A stretch of DNA of 64,000 nt, taken from an uncultured Flavobacteriaceae bacterium. Lineage in GTDB: Bacteria > Bacteroidota > Bacteroidia > Flavobacteriales > Flavobacteriaceae. The number at the start of each line of letters is the position of its first letter. Positions within the stretch are counted from its first letter, which is position 1. The DNA is taken from NCBI GenBank assembly GCA_947500525.1, contig CANMSH010000003.1, forward strand, positions 434,001 to 498,000, read 5' to 3'. The notes below the pieces were generated by a model. The model was not told the origin of the DNA, did not search any database, and saw nothing but the letters and a program-made list of their open reading frames with translations. Position numbers and translations under genes: made by a program. This document shows positions 45,406 through 53,712 of this stretch, piece by piece.

Positions 45406-47580
45406 TTAAAAATCAAATCGATAATTCATTTTAAAAGCAATACCCCAGTTTTTACGCCTGATATTTTGATCAAAATTATCAGTAGCTACGAGATACACAT
45501 ATGATAATGGTTTATATTCCCATTGTAAACGACTATTTACATTGAAATTATCTGCCTGCGTATTGTATTGTACATACGTTGTCCAATTTAAACGATTATT
45601 AAAAAAGATCTCGCCCGTAAAACGTGCAAGATGAAAGGTTTCTTCTCCCAAATCATTCAAATCAATTTTATTGATATCGTAAGAAGCTTCAAGATTAGCA
45701 AAAGGCAATAATTGATAATTCAAATATACACCTCCAGTGGTTCTTTTGCCACTATAGTAACTTCCTTTTCTCACATTAAAACGATATCTAAACTTTTGAT
45801 TGTTGGCCGAATTATAGCCAATTTTCAAGGTACCGAAACGATAGATATCAGGCACCAAAGAATTTCCGTTTCCTAATGGATCAAATCCATATTTTAAATC
45901 AATATAATCATAGTTAACAACGAAATATACCGCTGACAAATTTTTAAAGAAAATAGCCGAATTATAGAAGTGTTGTGATTGTGAGAGCTCTCCCTCTTCG
46001 TCAAAATAATTATCTAACCCATAATTTATAAAACGAATAGAGTTTAACCACGACGACTTTTCATAAAACTTTTCATATTCTATTCCCGAAGAAGTTTGAG
46101 TGTACCCTTCTCGTATTACAAGATCATTTAAGGCATCATAGTTATAAAGTCTGGGTGTAAAACCAACATCGGTTATATAATTCTTTTCTAACTTTCTAAT
46201 AGACGTATTCCAATTCAGTCCTCTTTTATTAAACCAAATCCCTGCATTGTAAAAATTATTATCACCACTAATGTTTGTGGTAAGGCTTTTACCATAATTA
46301 AGTAATCCGATCCACTTATTATTGTTTGATTTATAATTCAAATTAATACCAGCAACGCGATTATAATTATTAGAAAAGTTGAATTTTTGGGTTTCTTGTC
46401 TATTGATAAAGTAACCTGTAGTAGTGAAATTTTTCGATAATTGTTGTTCACCAACTACTACTCCATAATTTTGTGATGCAACAGCATTCTTTGCATCTGT
46501 TTGTACATTGAGCACACCTATTCTTGTCTTTGATGATAGATTGCCAGACAACTTAAGTCCGAATTGAATATCGCTCGCCGCCCCTATTCTTCTTGAGTAA
46601 AACGGGTTTACACCGACAACACCCAAATTCGAAAATAGATCACTATTCTCTAAAAAGAAGTTTCGTCTTTCTGGAAAAAAAATGGAGAAACGTGTTAAAT
46701 TAGTCACCTGTTGATCTACATCTATTTGTGAAAAATCAGGATTTATCGTAGCATCCAATTTCAATGAAGAAGATACATTGTATTGAACATCTAAACTAGG
46801 TTTAAATCTCGTTTGGTTATTCTTCTCTAGAACATCATTTTCATAATTGATCGTTTGTGATGGCGTTACTGCAAAACGTGATGGTGTAATAGTTGGTAGT
46901 GCATCTACTGTGAACTTCTCAGTAAAACGCAAATCAAATAATCTATAGTTACGCTTCACGTTCTTTAAAATTGTCCACGCGTTCTTTTTAATATCTCGAA
47001 CATAAAACTGAATACCAAATACAGCTTCTCCTTTCGAATAATTCAAGGCTTTTAAAGGAATTGCCATTTCATATTGTTTTTGTGTCCCATTAGTAAAAGT
47101 CTGTGCATTCCATACGGCGTTCCAACTTGTATTGAAATCAAAACCTTCATTAATTCGTTCAACCAATCCATCAATAAGAGTACCATACCCATTTACCGAA
47201 AAATAGTACGCATTTTGTTCTTGATTTTGAGTGTCAATTAATAGTACAATTCCGTCACTCAAACCGATGGGAATATCTCGCTTTAAACTACTTACCTGTG
47301 TTCGCGCTTCGCTGTCATTATAAACGGCACTTACAAATAAATACTCACCGTTATGAAATAATTTTACAATCGTTTGATTTTCTGCTAGGCCCTCATCAGT
47401 TGGTAAATAATTATAGAAGTTGGTATATGCTTGTAAATTACTCCAAACAGCTTCATCAAATTTTCCGTCGATCGAAATTTTAGCATCCACAAACTTAATA
47501 TTCGGAGTTTGAGAAAATAAAACTTTGCTAAAAAAGGAAAAGAAAATTATCAATAACCCTAATCTGATTTCCTTTTTCAT
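45406..47580 (-). CDS. DUF5916 secreted protein with CBM9-like N-terminal domain
   Basis: A 724-residue secreted protein. A signal peptide (LLIIFFSFFSKVLFSQ) precedes a carbohydrate-binding family 9-like domain (about residues 28-215; KISIDGKFDEAVWSNL, FHNGEYLFVSAVYNDSEA) and then a DUF5916 region (about 235-724) with barrel-like strands and an aromatic C-terminus (IAFKMNYRFDF). RFSIFFPERRNFFLENSDLF is the most recognisable motif of DUF5916. Function is unknown; outer-membrane localisation is likely. The start overlaps the stop of the NTF2-DJ-1 gene as ATGA, so the two are translationally coupled. Confidence 0.88.
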   Translation of the reverse strand: MKKEIRLGLLIIFFSFFSKVLFSQTPNIKFVDAKISIDGKFDEAVWSNLQAYTNFYNYLPTDEGLAENQTIVKLFHNGEYLFVSAVYNDSEARTQVSSLKRDIPIGLSDGIVLLIDTQNQEQNAYYFSVNGYGTLIDGLVERINEGFDFNTSWNAVWNAQTFTNGTQKQYEMAIPLKALNYSKGEAVFGIQFYVRDIKKNAWTILKNVKRNYRLFDLRFTEKFTVDALPTITPSRFAVTPSQTINYENDVLEKNNQTRFKPSLDVQYNVSSSLKLDATINPDFSQIDVDQQVTNLTRFSIFFPERRNFFLENSDLFSNLGVVGVNPFYSRRIGAASDIQFGLKLSGNLSSKTRIGVLNVQTDAKNAVASQNYGVVVGEQQLSKNFTTTGYFINRQETQKFNFSNNYNRVAGINLNYKSNNNKWIGLLNYGKSLTTNISGDNNFYNAGIWFNKRGLNWNTSIRKLEKNYITDVGFTPRLYNYDALNDLVIREGYTQTSSGIEYEKFYEKSSWLNSIRFINYGLDNYFDEEGELSQSQHFYNSAIFFKNLSAVYFVVNYDYIDLKYGFDPLGNGNSLVPDIYRFGTLKIGYNSANNQKFRYRFNVRKGSYYSGKRTTGGVYLNYQLLPFANLEASYDINKIDLNDLGEETFHLARFTGEIFFNNRLNWTTYVQYNTQADNFNVNSRLQWEYKPLSYVYLVATDNFDQNIRRKNWGIAFKMNYRFDF

Positions 47581-48689
47581 TTTTCTGCAACACTAATTAA
47601 TTGTATAATTTTTAACGAAACCTCTTCTGATGATAAAAAATTTTGCCCAGTGACCAATCTACCATCAACCTCAACATGTGATTTACTACGTTCTGAAAAA
47701 TGAAACTTCCCTCCTCTATCTTCAATGGTCTTTTTAATCAAAAATGGGAAGGTCTTAAAGTATGCTTTTTCTTTATTTTCGAAATCATCGGGATAACCAC
47801 TCACATTTTTACCATCTACCAAATATTTTCCATCTTTTGTTTTTAAATTAACAATACCTGCTGTTCCATGACATACTGAAGAAATGATACCGTTATATTG
47901 CTCATAAACCTCCATGGCTATATCCTGAATCTCTTTATTCTCTGGTACTCCGAACATGGCTCCTCCACCTCCAATGTATTGCACTGCTTTATACTTTGAA
48001 GCCTGCACTTCTTTAGGAGATTTTGTATTTTTCAATGCACTCATAAAATCTCTGTCATAAACATATTTTTTAATCAATTCATCAGAAGTATTGATATATG
48101 ACAACGGTACCGCACCGCCTTTAGGACTTACAAAGTCAATAACATAACCAGCTTTTTTGAACACATTATACGCATGTACTATTTCTGAAAAGCTATTACC
48201 AGTATTTAACTTAGTATTTCCATAGAAATGAGCATTCGAAAGGATAAATAATACAGCATTTTGATTTGGGTCATCGACTCGAGTTGCCGTTTTGCTGATT
48301 ATTTTCCAATTGTTTTCGATCTTTTTTAATAAAAATAAATCGATATATATCATATTTCTTTCGGGAAAAGAAATTTCTACTTTTGCATTCGCAATATCTT
48401 TTGTTACTTCTATTTCTAGAATTTTTGCATAACGTCCGTTGAACTTTCCTTTTTCACCTCTTTTAAAAAAACCTGCGTATTCTTTCGGCGTATACATTTT
48501 GAATCCGTCTTTAGCAGTAAGATATAAGGTGGCATTGTCAGCAAAAGCACTTTCAAGCATTTCGAGCTCATTATAAGAGCTTCCGTTCATATAATTTTGG
48601 AGTGTCTCTGTAATTAATGAAGATTCTGATTGTGCATTCATTCCTTGAAAAAGTAGAAAGGTGATAAACAGTAAACTATAATTTTTCAT
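47577..48689 (-). CDS. Secreted NTF2-like / DJ-1-PfpI fusion protein
   Basis: The ATG at 48689 gives 370 residues with a signal peptide (YSLLFITFLLFQGMNAQ). Residues about 20-140 resemble the NTF2-like lumazine-binding fold (ITETLQNYMNGSSYNELEMLESAFADNATL, NNWKIISKTATR). Residues about 148-370 form a DJ-1/PfpI domain; SSVCHGTAGIVNL carries the nucleophile-elbow Cys and the following His. That resembles the Hsp31-like glyoxalase III and chaperone group, whose members convert methylglyoxal or repair glycated groups. Whether this exported form is an enzyme is inference. It is coupled to the DUF5916 gene and is divergent from the Nudix-like lipoprotein gene. Confidence 0.85.
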   Translation of the reverse strand: MKNYSLLFITFLLFQGMNAQSESSLITETLQNYMNGSSYNELEMLESAFADNATLYLTAKDGFKMYTPKEYAGFFKRGEKGKFNGRYAKILEIEVTKDIANAKVEISFPERNMIYIDLFLLKKIENNWKIISKTATRVDDPNQNAVLFILSNAHFYGNTKLNTGNSFSEIVHAYNVFKKAGYVIDFVSPKGGAVPLSYINTSDELIKKYVYDRDFMSALKNTKSPKEVQASKYKAVQYIGGGGAMFGVPENKEIQDIAMEVYEQYNGIISSVCHGTAGIVNLKTKDGKYLVDGKNVSGYPDDFENKEKAYFKTFPFLIKKTIEDRGGKFHFSERSKSHVEVDGRLVTGQNFLSSEEVSLKIIQLISVAEK

Positions 48690-48865
48690 GATAAGGTGTT
48701 TTCGATTCGAATACAAACATGAAAAAACAACAGCACAACGGTGTAATCAGTTATAATTTAGGCGTCCTGAATTATAATTCTGGAGTTATTACGACTTCAC
48801 AACAAACTATTTTCTCTATCAATTTCGGATATTCGAAACATGAAAACACTAAAATTCAAATAGTT

Positions 48866-49435
48866 ATGAGAAAATTTATCATTGTTATAGTATTCACATC
48901 TCTCTTGTCTTGTGACACACAAAATGAGAATAGCCATACAGCGCCTACCCATAATTTTACCGTAGAACGTCTTATTATTCTTAATGAAAAAAATGAGATC
49001 TTTATGACACGAGAGCAAGATGTTTGGGGCGCTCCATCTTTTTCTTTCGACAAACGTCAGTATGTTAAAGAAAGCATCGATAGTTTGGCAAATGCATATG
49101 GTTTATCAATCTCCCGACCAGAATTGCGTGGATATTTTGGGTTTAAATATAAATATCACCCATTTGCTACAAGACGCGCCTTTTATGTAGCCGAGTATAT
49201 AAGTGGTAATCCCATAATACCAGCTCCCATGGAAGAATTTAAATGGATGTCTTTAGAGGAAGTCATAGAAAATTCTATTGTCGATGCTTGGAAAGATATT
49301 TTCAAACATATTTTAGAGAATCCGAACACAGTATGGGGAGCATCTTTTGAGGTATATAGAGATGGATCAGATCACCGAACAAGAACTACTGAATCATTTT
49401 ACCCATTATTTAAGACAAAAGAAATCGAAGAATAA
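48866..49435 (+). CDS. Nudix-like lipoprotein lacking a canonical Nudix box
   Basis: The ATG at 48866 gives a 189-residue lipoprotein with lipobox LLSC (KFIIVIVFTSLLSC); the track start at 48719 adds 49 poor residues. The mature part follows Nudix fold order: VERLIILNEKNEIFMTREQD, WGAPSFSFD, a helix KRQYVKESIDSLANAYGL, then FKYKYHPFATRRAFYVAEY and EEFKWMSLEEVIE. In the place of the GX5EX7REUXEEXGU box the helix lacks the REUXEE acidic cluster, so Mg-dependent hydrolysis of diphosphates is doubtful. Exported Nudix-like proteins are unusual, because nucleotides are cytosolic. It converges with the AraC gene and is divergent from the DJ-1 fusion. Confidence 0.7.
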   Translation: MRKFIIVIVFTSLLSCDTQNENSHTAPTHNFTVERLIILNEKNEIFMTREQDVWGAPSFSFDKRQYVKESIDSLANAYGLSISRPELRGYFGFKYKYHPFATRRAFYVAEYISGNPIIPAPMEEFKWMSLEEVIENSIVDAWKDIFKHILENPNTVWGASFEVYRDGSDHRTRTTESFYPLFKTKEIEE

Positions 49436-49447
49436 GAAGGTAAACAC

Positions 49448-50497
49448 CTAACTAAATTGCTTTTTAAACGCTGCTGGAGTTTTGCCAACGGCCTTTTTAA
49501 AAGTAGCGTAAAAACTTGATTTAGAAGAAAAGCCAGCCTCGTAACCAATAGCCTCTAAGGTGAATTGATTATTTTCTTTCAGTAAGCGTTTTGCTTCATT
49601 TATACGATGGTCATTTACGTATGAAGCGAAGCTTTTCCCTAGATTATCATTCAATAATTGGGATAATTTATGTGTAGAAATATGGATATCTTTCGCAACC
49701 AATTGTAATTTTATATCTGCCTTTTTGTAAAGCTCTTTATCTTTCATCAAATCATTTAACTGCTTAATTAAAAAATTCGCTTCAGATTCATCAATCTTTT
49801 TAGCGCCATACTTTTGCGGAATATCCTGAAAAATAGTATTCCTATTTTTCTTAAACAAAAAGAAAAACAACAAACCATAAAAGACGACTGAAAATGTAAT
49901 TGTTCCGACTAGATACAAATAAAAGTAGCCGATCATATAAGCAGAAAATATTAATACGTTTCCTACAAAAACAGCCACTAGCCATAACTCTGCTGTTGTA
50001 CATTTTTGAGTTTTACTGAATAGTTTTAAAAAAATATCTTTAAGTACTACTCCAGATAATACAATATAAATACCCCAAATGAAATAAATAAAATGAACAA
50101 AATAGACATGCCAAAATTCAATATTCGTTTCATAAGGTTTGATAATTCCAACAATTAAGACGACTAAAAATAAAATGCCAATATGAACTTTCCAAGAAGT
50201 TGGAATCACTCTTATATTTTTGACCGACGACCTCAAATAATAATATAAGAATATCCCTATTAAAAAACAGGCCGACAATCCTATTTGAGGTATTATTAGT
50301 TCCTTCTCTGAAGCTTCGGTAAAAATCATATATACCGATTTTCCGATTCGAATACTCAACATTAAAACAAGTAATCCGAAAAAGATATTTTGGGGGCGTT
50401 TTTGTTTAGAAAAGAATAAGAAATAAAAGCTCGCTAAAAAGCCGTTAAAAACTCCTACTGAACAAATAAAAAAAAGTATTGGATCTTTAAATGTCAC
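49448..50497 (-). CDS. AraC family regulator with a multi-pass membrane sensor
   Basis: A 349-residue protein. The N-terminal half (about 1-215) has six or seven hydrophobic helices ([42 protein letters not shown] and others), and the C-terminal 110 residues are an AraC DNA-binding domain with two helix-turn-helix motifs ([41 protein letters not shown]). It therefore reads a membrane or periplasmic signal and binds DNA directly. Targets are unknown; the nearby surface genes and thyA are candidates. The start is GTG at 50497; no ATG is better. It converges with the Nudix-like gene (12 bp) and is divergent from thyA. Confidence 0.9.
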   Translation of the reverse strand: MTFKDPILFFICSVGVFNGFLASFYFLFFSKQKRPQNIFFGLLVLMLSIRIGKSVYMIFTEASEKELIIPQIGLSACFLIGIFLYYYLRSSVKNIRVIPTSWKVHIGILFLVVLIVGIIKPYETNIEFWHVYFVHFIYFIWGIYIVLSGVVLKDIFLKLFSKTQKCTTAELWLVAVFVGNVLIFSAYMIGYFYLYLVGTITFSVVFYGLLFFFLFKKNRNTIFQDIPQKYGAKKIDESEANFLIKQLNDLMKDKELYKKADIKLQLVAKDIHISTHKLSQLLNDNLGKSFASYVNDHRINEAKRLLKENNQFTLEAIGYEAGFSSKSSFYATFKKAVGKTPAAFKKQFS

Positions 50498-50670
50498 CGT
50501 TTATGCAAAAATTATTTTCGCCCAAGTTAATAAATAAAATCCCAAATATTGTTAATCTTCTCTTAACCAAATTCAAATACTACGTTGATAACTTTTATAT
50601 AATTTTAGGGTACTTTCTCTTTGTAGTTACTCCTTTTTTTTACTTTTATTTTCTAGAAAATGATGACGAC

Positions 50671-51495
50671 ATGAAACAATATTTAGATTTAGTAAAGCAC
50701 GTTTTAGAGAACGGTAATGAAAAAGGAGATAGAACCGGAACGGGCACCAAGAGCGTTTTTGGTTATCAAATGCGTTTTGATCTAAGTGAAGGTTTTCCGA
50801 TGGTTACAACAAAGAAATTGCATCTTAAATCTATTGTTCATGAATTGCTGTGGTTTATTAAAGGAGATACGAATGTAAAATACTTACAAGATAATGGCGT
50901 GCGCATTTGGAATGAATGGGCCGACGAAAATGGCGATTTAGGTCCGGTTTATGGACATCAATGGCGTAATTGGAATAGTGATGAGATAGACCAGCTAAAA
51001 GATGTCATCACGACTTTAAAAAACAATCCGAACAGTAGAAGAATGCTTGTTTCTGCATGGAACCCAAGTGTTTTACCAGATACGTCAAAATCATTCAGTG
51101 AAAACGTTGCAAATGGCAAAGCCGCACTCCCTCCATGCCATGCTTTTTTTCAGTTCTATGTTGCTGATGGTAAACTCTCCTGCCAACTGTATCAAAGAAG
51201 TGCCGACATTTTTCTAGGCGTACCATTTAATATAGCTTCATATGCGTTATTTACATTAATGATGGCGCAAGTGTGTGGTTATGAACCTGGAGAATTCATA
51301 CATACGTTTGGAGACGCACATATCTATAACAACCATTTCGAACAATTAGAGTTGCAACTCTCTCGTGATACTCGACCGTTACCAAAAATGATATTGAATC
51401 CAGAAGTGAAAAACATAACAGATTTCACTTTCGATGATTTTACCTTAGTTGATTACAATCCGCATCCGCATATAAAAGGCGCGGTAGCTGTATAA
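50671..51495 (+). CDS. thyA: Thymidylate synthase
   Basis: The ATG at 50671 ([18 protein letters not shown]) gives 274 residues and the true family N-terminus; the first 60 codons of the track ORF are AT-rich upstream sequence with no homology. Landmarks: [12 protein letters not shown] (phosphate-binding Arg), [12 protein letters not shown] with the nucleophile Cys, [22 protein letters not shown] and [12 protein letters not shown]. It methylates dUMP to dTMP with methylene-tetrahydrofolate. folA and folK-dNK occur 2.5 and 6.6 kb downstream. It is convergent with the CBM48 gene, 2 bp apart. Confidence 0.97.
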   Translation: MKQYLDLVKHVLENGNEKGDRTGTGTKSVFGYQMRFDLSEGFPMVTTKKLHLKSIVHELLWFIKGDTNVKYLQDNGVRIWNEWADENGDLGPVYGHQWRNWNSDEIDQLKDVITTLKNNPNSRRMLVSAWNPSVLPDTSKSFSENVANGKAALPPCHAFFQFYVADGKLSCQLYQRSADIFLGVPFNIASYALFTLMMAQVCGYEPGEFIHTFGDAHIYNNHFEQLELQLSRDTRPLPKMILNPEVKNITDFTFDDFTLVDYNPHPHIKGAVAV

Positions 51496-51497
51496 AA

Positions 51498-51794
51498 TTA
51501 TAATTCTAATACAGCGTTTTCAGCACCCGCATAGTTGTTCCAAACATAGCTATCGGCTTGCTCATCATTCGTGTACTTACTATCAATTAAATACCTGAAT
51601 TCATAATTTGCGTTTTTCGCTAAATCTATTGAACCTTTAAAAGTACCGTTTTTCAATTTTCTTAATTTTGAAGCACTGGTGTCCCAATTGTTAAATGAAC
51701 CAATAACTGCAACTCTCTTTGCTTCTTTCGCTGGTACTGTAAATGTTACTTTACATACGGGTTTACTTTTTAAATACTGTTTCTTAATTGCCAT
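51498..51794 (-). CDS. Stand-alone CBM48 / AMPK-type glycogen-binding-like domain protein
   Basis: A 98-residue protein that is one isoamylase early-set beta-sandwich: CKVTFTVPAKEAKRVAVIGSFNNWD, then LKNGTFKGSIDL and YEFRYLIDSKYTND. The motif GSFNNWD and the following strand pattern match the AMPK beta-subunit/CBM48 family, which binds glycogen or maltodextrin. No catalytic partner is fused or adjacent. It has no signal peptide and is therefore cytosolic. It may target another protein to glycogen or act as a small sugar sensor; this is inferred. It converges with thyA with a 2-bp gap. Confidence 0.85.
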   Translation of the reverse strand: MAIKKQYLKSKPVCKVTFTVPAKEAKRVAVIGSFNNWDTSASKLRKLKNGTFKGSIDLAKNANYEFRYLIDSKYTNDEQADSYVWNNYAGAENAVLEL

Positions 51795-51963
51795 ACTATT
51801 TAACTTTAAAATTTGATATAAAATTAGGCAAGAATCGCTAATAAAACCGCATTATTCGTTAAGTCTATGTTATTTTTATGAATATCAAATTTTCGTTCTC
51901 GATAAAAAATTGAAATCTTAAAAAAGGCATTGTTAAAATTTCATTTTATCTTTTTTTTAACAG

Positions 51964-51992
51964 TTGTTTTTCAGCAAATACTAGTATTTTTG
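51964..51992 (+). promoter_or_regulatory. Candidate promoter of the 63-aa gene / exported TonB-domain operon
   Basis: TTG at 51964-51966 and TATTTTTG at 51985-51992, 18-bp spacer, fit the flavobacterial consensus. A second -7-like box, TAACTTTG, is at 52035-52042 without a TTG upstream. The 293-bp gap 51795-52087 holds these elements and nothing else that I recognise. Confidence 0.55.
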
Positions 51993-52087
51993 TAACTAAC
52001 CTAACATCAATAACCGTTAATTAGATAAATAGTCTAACTTTGAAGTATTCAAGACATAGTGTTTACATCAATTAAATAACTTGAGAA

Positions 52088-52279
52088 ATGGAAAAAGGAG
52101 AATTAAAAAGAAACATTCTAGAAAGAATAGAAAGTATTGATGATATAAATAGGTTATCTGCAATTCAAACGATACTGAACACTTTAGAAAGTGAACAGAT
52201 CAGTTTAGACCAAGTGAATGATGCCTTAGAAACGGAAGACTTTTCAGGCTACATTAAAGAATGGTTAAAAAATATGTAG
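52088..52279 (+). CDS. Small acidic protein of unknown function (63 aa)
   Basis: A 63-residue, Glu-rich, predicted helical protein (MEKGELKRNILERIESIDDI to DFSGYIKEWLKNM) with no signal peptide, cysteines or membrane segment. It is not a shadow of another gene, has a purine-rich AGAAATGG start context and a plausible promoter. I do not recognise the family. The N-terminal ELKRNILERIESIDDINRLSA resembles the N-terminal helix of antitoxin-like addiction-module components, but no toxin gene is adjacent. It precedes the exported TonB-domain gene by 31 bp. Confidence 0.65.
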   Translation: MEKGELKRNILERIESIDDINRLSAIQTILNTLESEQISLDQVNDALETEDFSGYIKEWLKNM

Positions 52280-52310
52280 TTTTGTAACTCATTTTTATAA
52301 AATTGTTTCA

Positions 52311-52778
52311 ATGAAAAAGATTACTTTTTTATTAATTGTATTCTTAAGTAGTTCTGCCATGTACTCTCAGGAATCTGAAGAAATTATCGAAGAAGTCGCT
52401 ATTGAAGAAGTGGTTGATAAACCTCAAGATATACCATTCTCGATTATTGAAGAAGTTCCTATTTACCCTGGATGCGAAAATCTTGGCAGAACTGATAAAA
52501 AAACCTGCTTTCAGAACAAAATCGTTAAACATATCTCTAAGAATTTTAATTATGTGAATAAAGACAGTTTAGCGTCGGGTCGCAAAAAGATTTACGTGAT
52601 GTTTACTATTGACAAAGAAGGCATTGTAAAGAACATCAACGCTCGGGCTCCTCATCCCGCATTGGCCTCAGAAGGCAAAAGAGTAATTCAGTTGATACCT
52701 CAAATGACTCCTGGAAAACAAAGAGGAAAACCTGTTAATGTGAAATATCTACTCCCCATAACTTTTACAATAGAATAA
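52311..52778 (+). CDS. Exported TonB C-terminal domain protein without membrane anchor
   Basis: A 155-residue protein. A cleavable signal peptide (ITFLLIVFLSSSAMYSQ) is followed by a short acidic stretch and a TonB C-terminal domain (about residues 44-155): IYPGCENLGRTDKKTCFQN, then MFTIDKEGIVKNINARAPHP and RGKPVNVKYLLPITF. It matches the C-terminal domains of the two TonB proteins at 33000 and 33828, including the paired Cys, but has neither the uncleaved membrane helix nor a proline-rich spacer, so it cannot take energy from ExbBD by itself. It is followed after 7 bp by the 2TM gene and folA. Confidence 0.88.
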   Translation: MKKITFLLIVFLSSSAMYSQESEEIIEEVAIEEVVDKPQDIPFSIIEEVPIYPGCENLGRTDKKTCFQNKIVKHISKNFNYVNKDSLASGRKKIYVMFTIDKEGIVKNINARAPHPALASEGKRVIQLIPQMTPGKQRGKPVNVKYLLPITFTIE

Positions 52779-52785
52779 TTACAAT

Positions 52786-53172
52786 TTGGAATCAAAAGAA
52801 CAGCACGAAGTTTATGAAAAAGCTCGCAAAAGAGTAAAACAAAAAAAGCGATTGTATTATCACTTTTTATTGTTTTTAGTAGGTTCAGTATTTTTAATAG
52901 TACTGAACGTTGTTTTTGACGTTGGTGAACAATTTGGAGAATGGTTTAAATATGCAGTTGCTGCTTGGTTGTTTCTTTGGATACTACATTTTGTGAATGT
53001 ATTCATTACGAATCGTTTTTTTGGTAAAGATTGGGAACGTATAGAGACCGAAAAACTCATTTCTAAACATGCTGAAAAAGTTGAAAAGTTAGAGAATAAC
53101 CTCATTAAGAACAAAATTATTACACCTAACGACGCATTGCCAGAGTCAGAAAAAAAAAATCTAGATCTATGA
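52786..53172 (+). CDS. 2TM domain-containing membrane protein
   Basis: A 128-residue protein of the 2TM family. A basic N-terminus (HEVYEKARKRVKQKKRLYYH) leads into two helices (about residues 27-44 and 56-74), then FFGKDWERIETEKLI, the usual post-helix signature of this family, and a helical tail that may form a coiled coil. Function is unknown; in Bacteroidota the domain often occurs next to LytTR regulators, none of which is seen here. The start is TTG at 52786, 7 bp after the previous stop. The stop overlaps the folA start as ATGA. Confidence 0.85.
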   Translation: MESKEQHEVYEKARKRVKQKKRLYYHFLLFLVGSVFLIVLNVVFDVGEQFGEWFKYAVAAWLFLWILHFVNVFITNRFFGKDWERIETEKLISKHAEKVEKLENNLIKNKIITPNDALPESEKKNLDL

Positions 53173-53657
53173 TCACTCTTATTGCCGCCATTGGTAAGAA
53201 TAATGAGTTAGGAAAAGACAACGATTTAATTTGGCACTTACCCAACGATCTTAAAAGGTTCAAAAAGGTTACGGCAGGACACCATGTAATTATGGGTCGA
53301 AAAACGTATGAATCCCTGGGCAGACCGTTACCAAATCGTACGAACATAATTATTACTCGTAATTCGAACTATAAAGCAGATGGTTGTGTTGTTGTGCATT
53401 CTTTAAAAGAAGCCATTGCAGCGGCTCAAGAAGATGAAAATCCATATATTTTAGGAGGTGCCGAAATTTATAATCAGGCTATAGCAATAGCCGATTATTT
53501 AGATATAACCCATGTAGATGCTTCGCTTGATGCGGATGCTTTTTTTCCTGAAATTGACGAAAATCTATGGGTTACAATTGCCCGAGAGGATCATCAAAAA
53601 GACGAAAGGCATCAGTATAATTACAGCTTTGTGACATACAAAAAAGTGGGCCGATAG
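53169..53657 (+). CDS. folA: Dihydrofolate reductase
   Basis: A 162-residue DHFR that reduces dihydrofolate to tetrahydrofolate with NADPH, regenerating the cofactor used by thymidylate synthase. Motifs: LIAAIGKNNELGKDNDLIWHLPNDLKRFK (active-site acidic residue in LPNDLKRF), GRKTYESLGRPLPNR, and the NADPH-binding ILGGAEIYNQA. Length and order are standard. Its start overlaps the 2TM gene by 4 bp (ATGA), and its stop codon lies inside the terminator hairpin. Confidence 0.96.
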   Translation: MITLIAAIGKNNELGKDNDLIWHLPNDLKRFKKVTAGHHVIMGRKTYESLGRPLPNRTNIIITRNSNYKADGCVVVHSLKEAIAAAQEDENPYILGGAEIYNQAIAIADYLDITHVDASLDADAFFPEIDENLWVTIAREDHQKDERHQYNYSFVTYKKVGR

Positions 53658-53666
53658 CCCACTTTT
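53642..53666 (+). terminator. Terminator overlapping the folA stop
   Basis: Perfect 10-bp stem AAAAGTGGGC/GCCCACTTTT with loop CGATA; the TAG stop lies at the loop. Both flanks can supply U runs, and the convergent gene ends 46 bp away, so it may be bidirectional. Confidence 0.85.
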
Positions 53667-53712
53667 CACCAATTTAACTAAACTTATGAATCAAATACAG
53701 ATCATAATATTT

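Noticed and set aside
48719-48865. 49-residue N-terminal extension of the Nudix-like lipoprotein
   Set aside because: The internal Met at 48866 gives a proper lipoprotein signal; the upstream part lies in the divergent promoter region.
50491-50670. 60-residue N-terminal extension of thyA in the ORF track
   Set aside because: It is AT-rich upstream sequence with no similarity to thymidylate synthase, which begins at [12 protein letters not shown].
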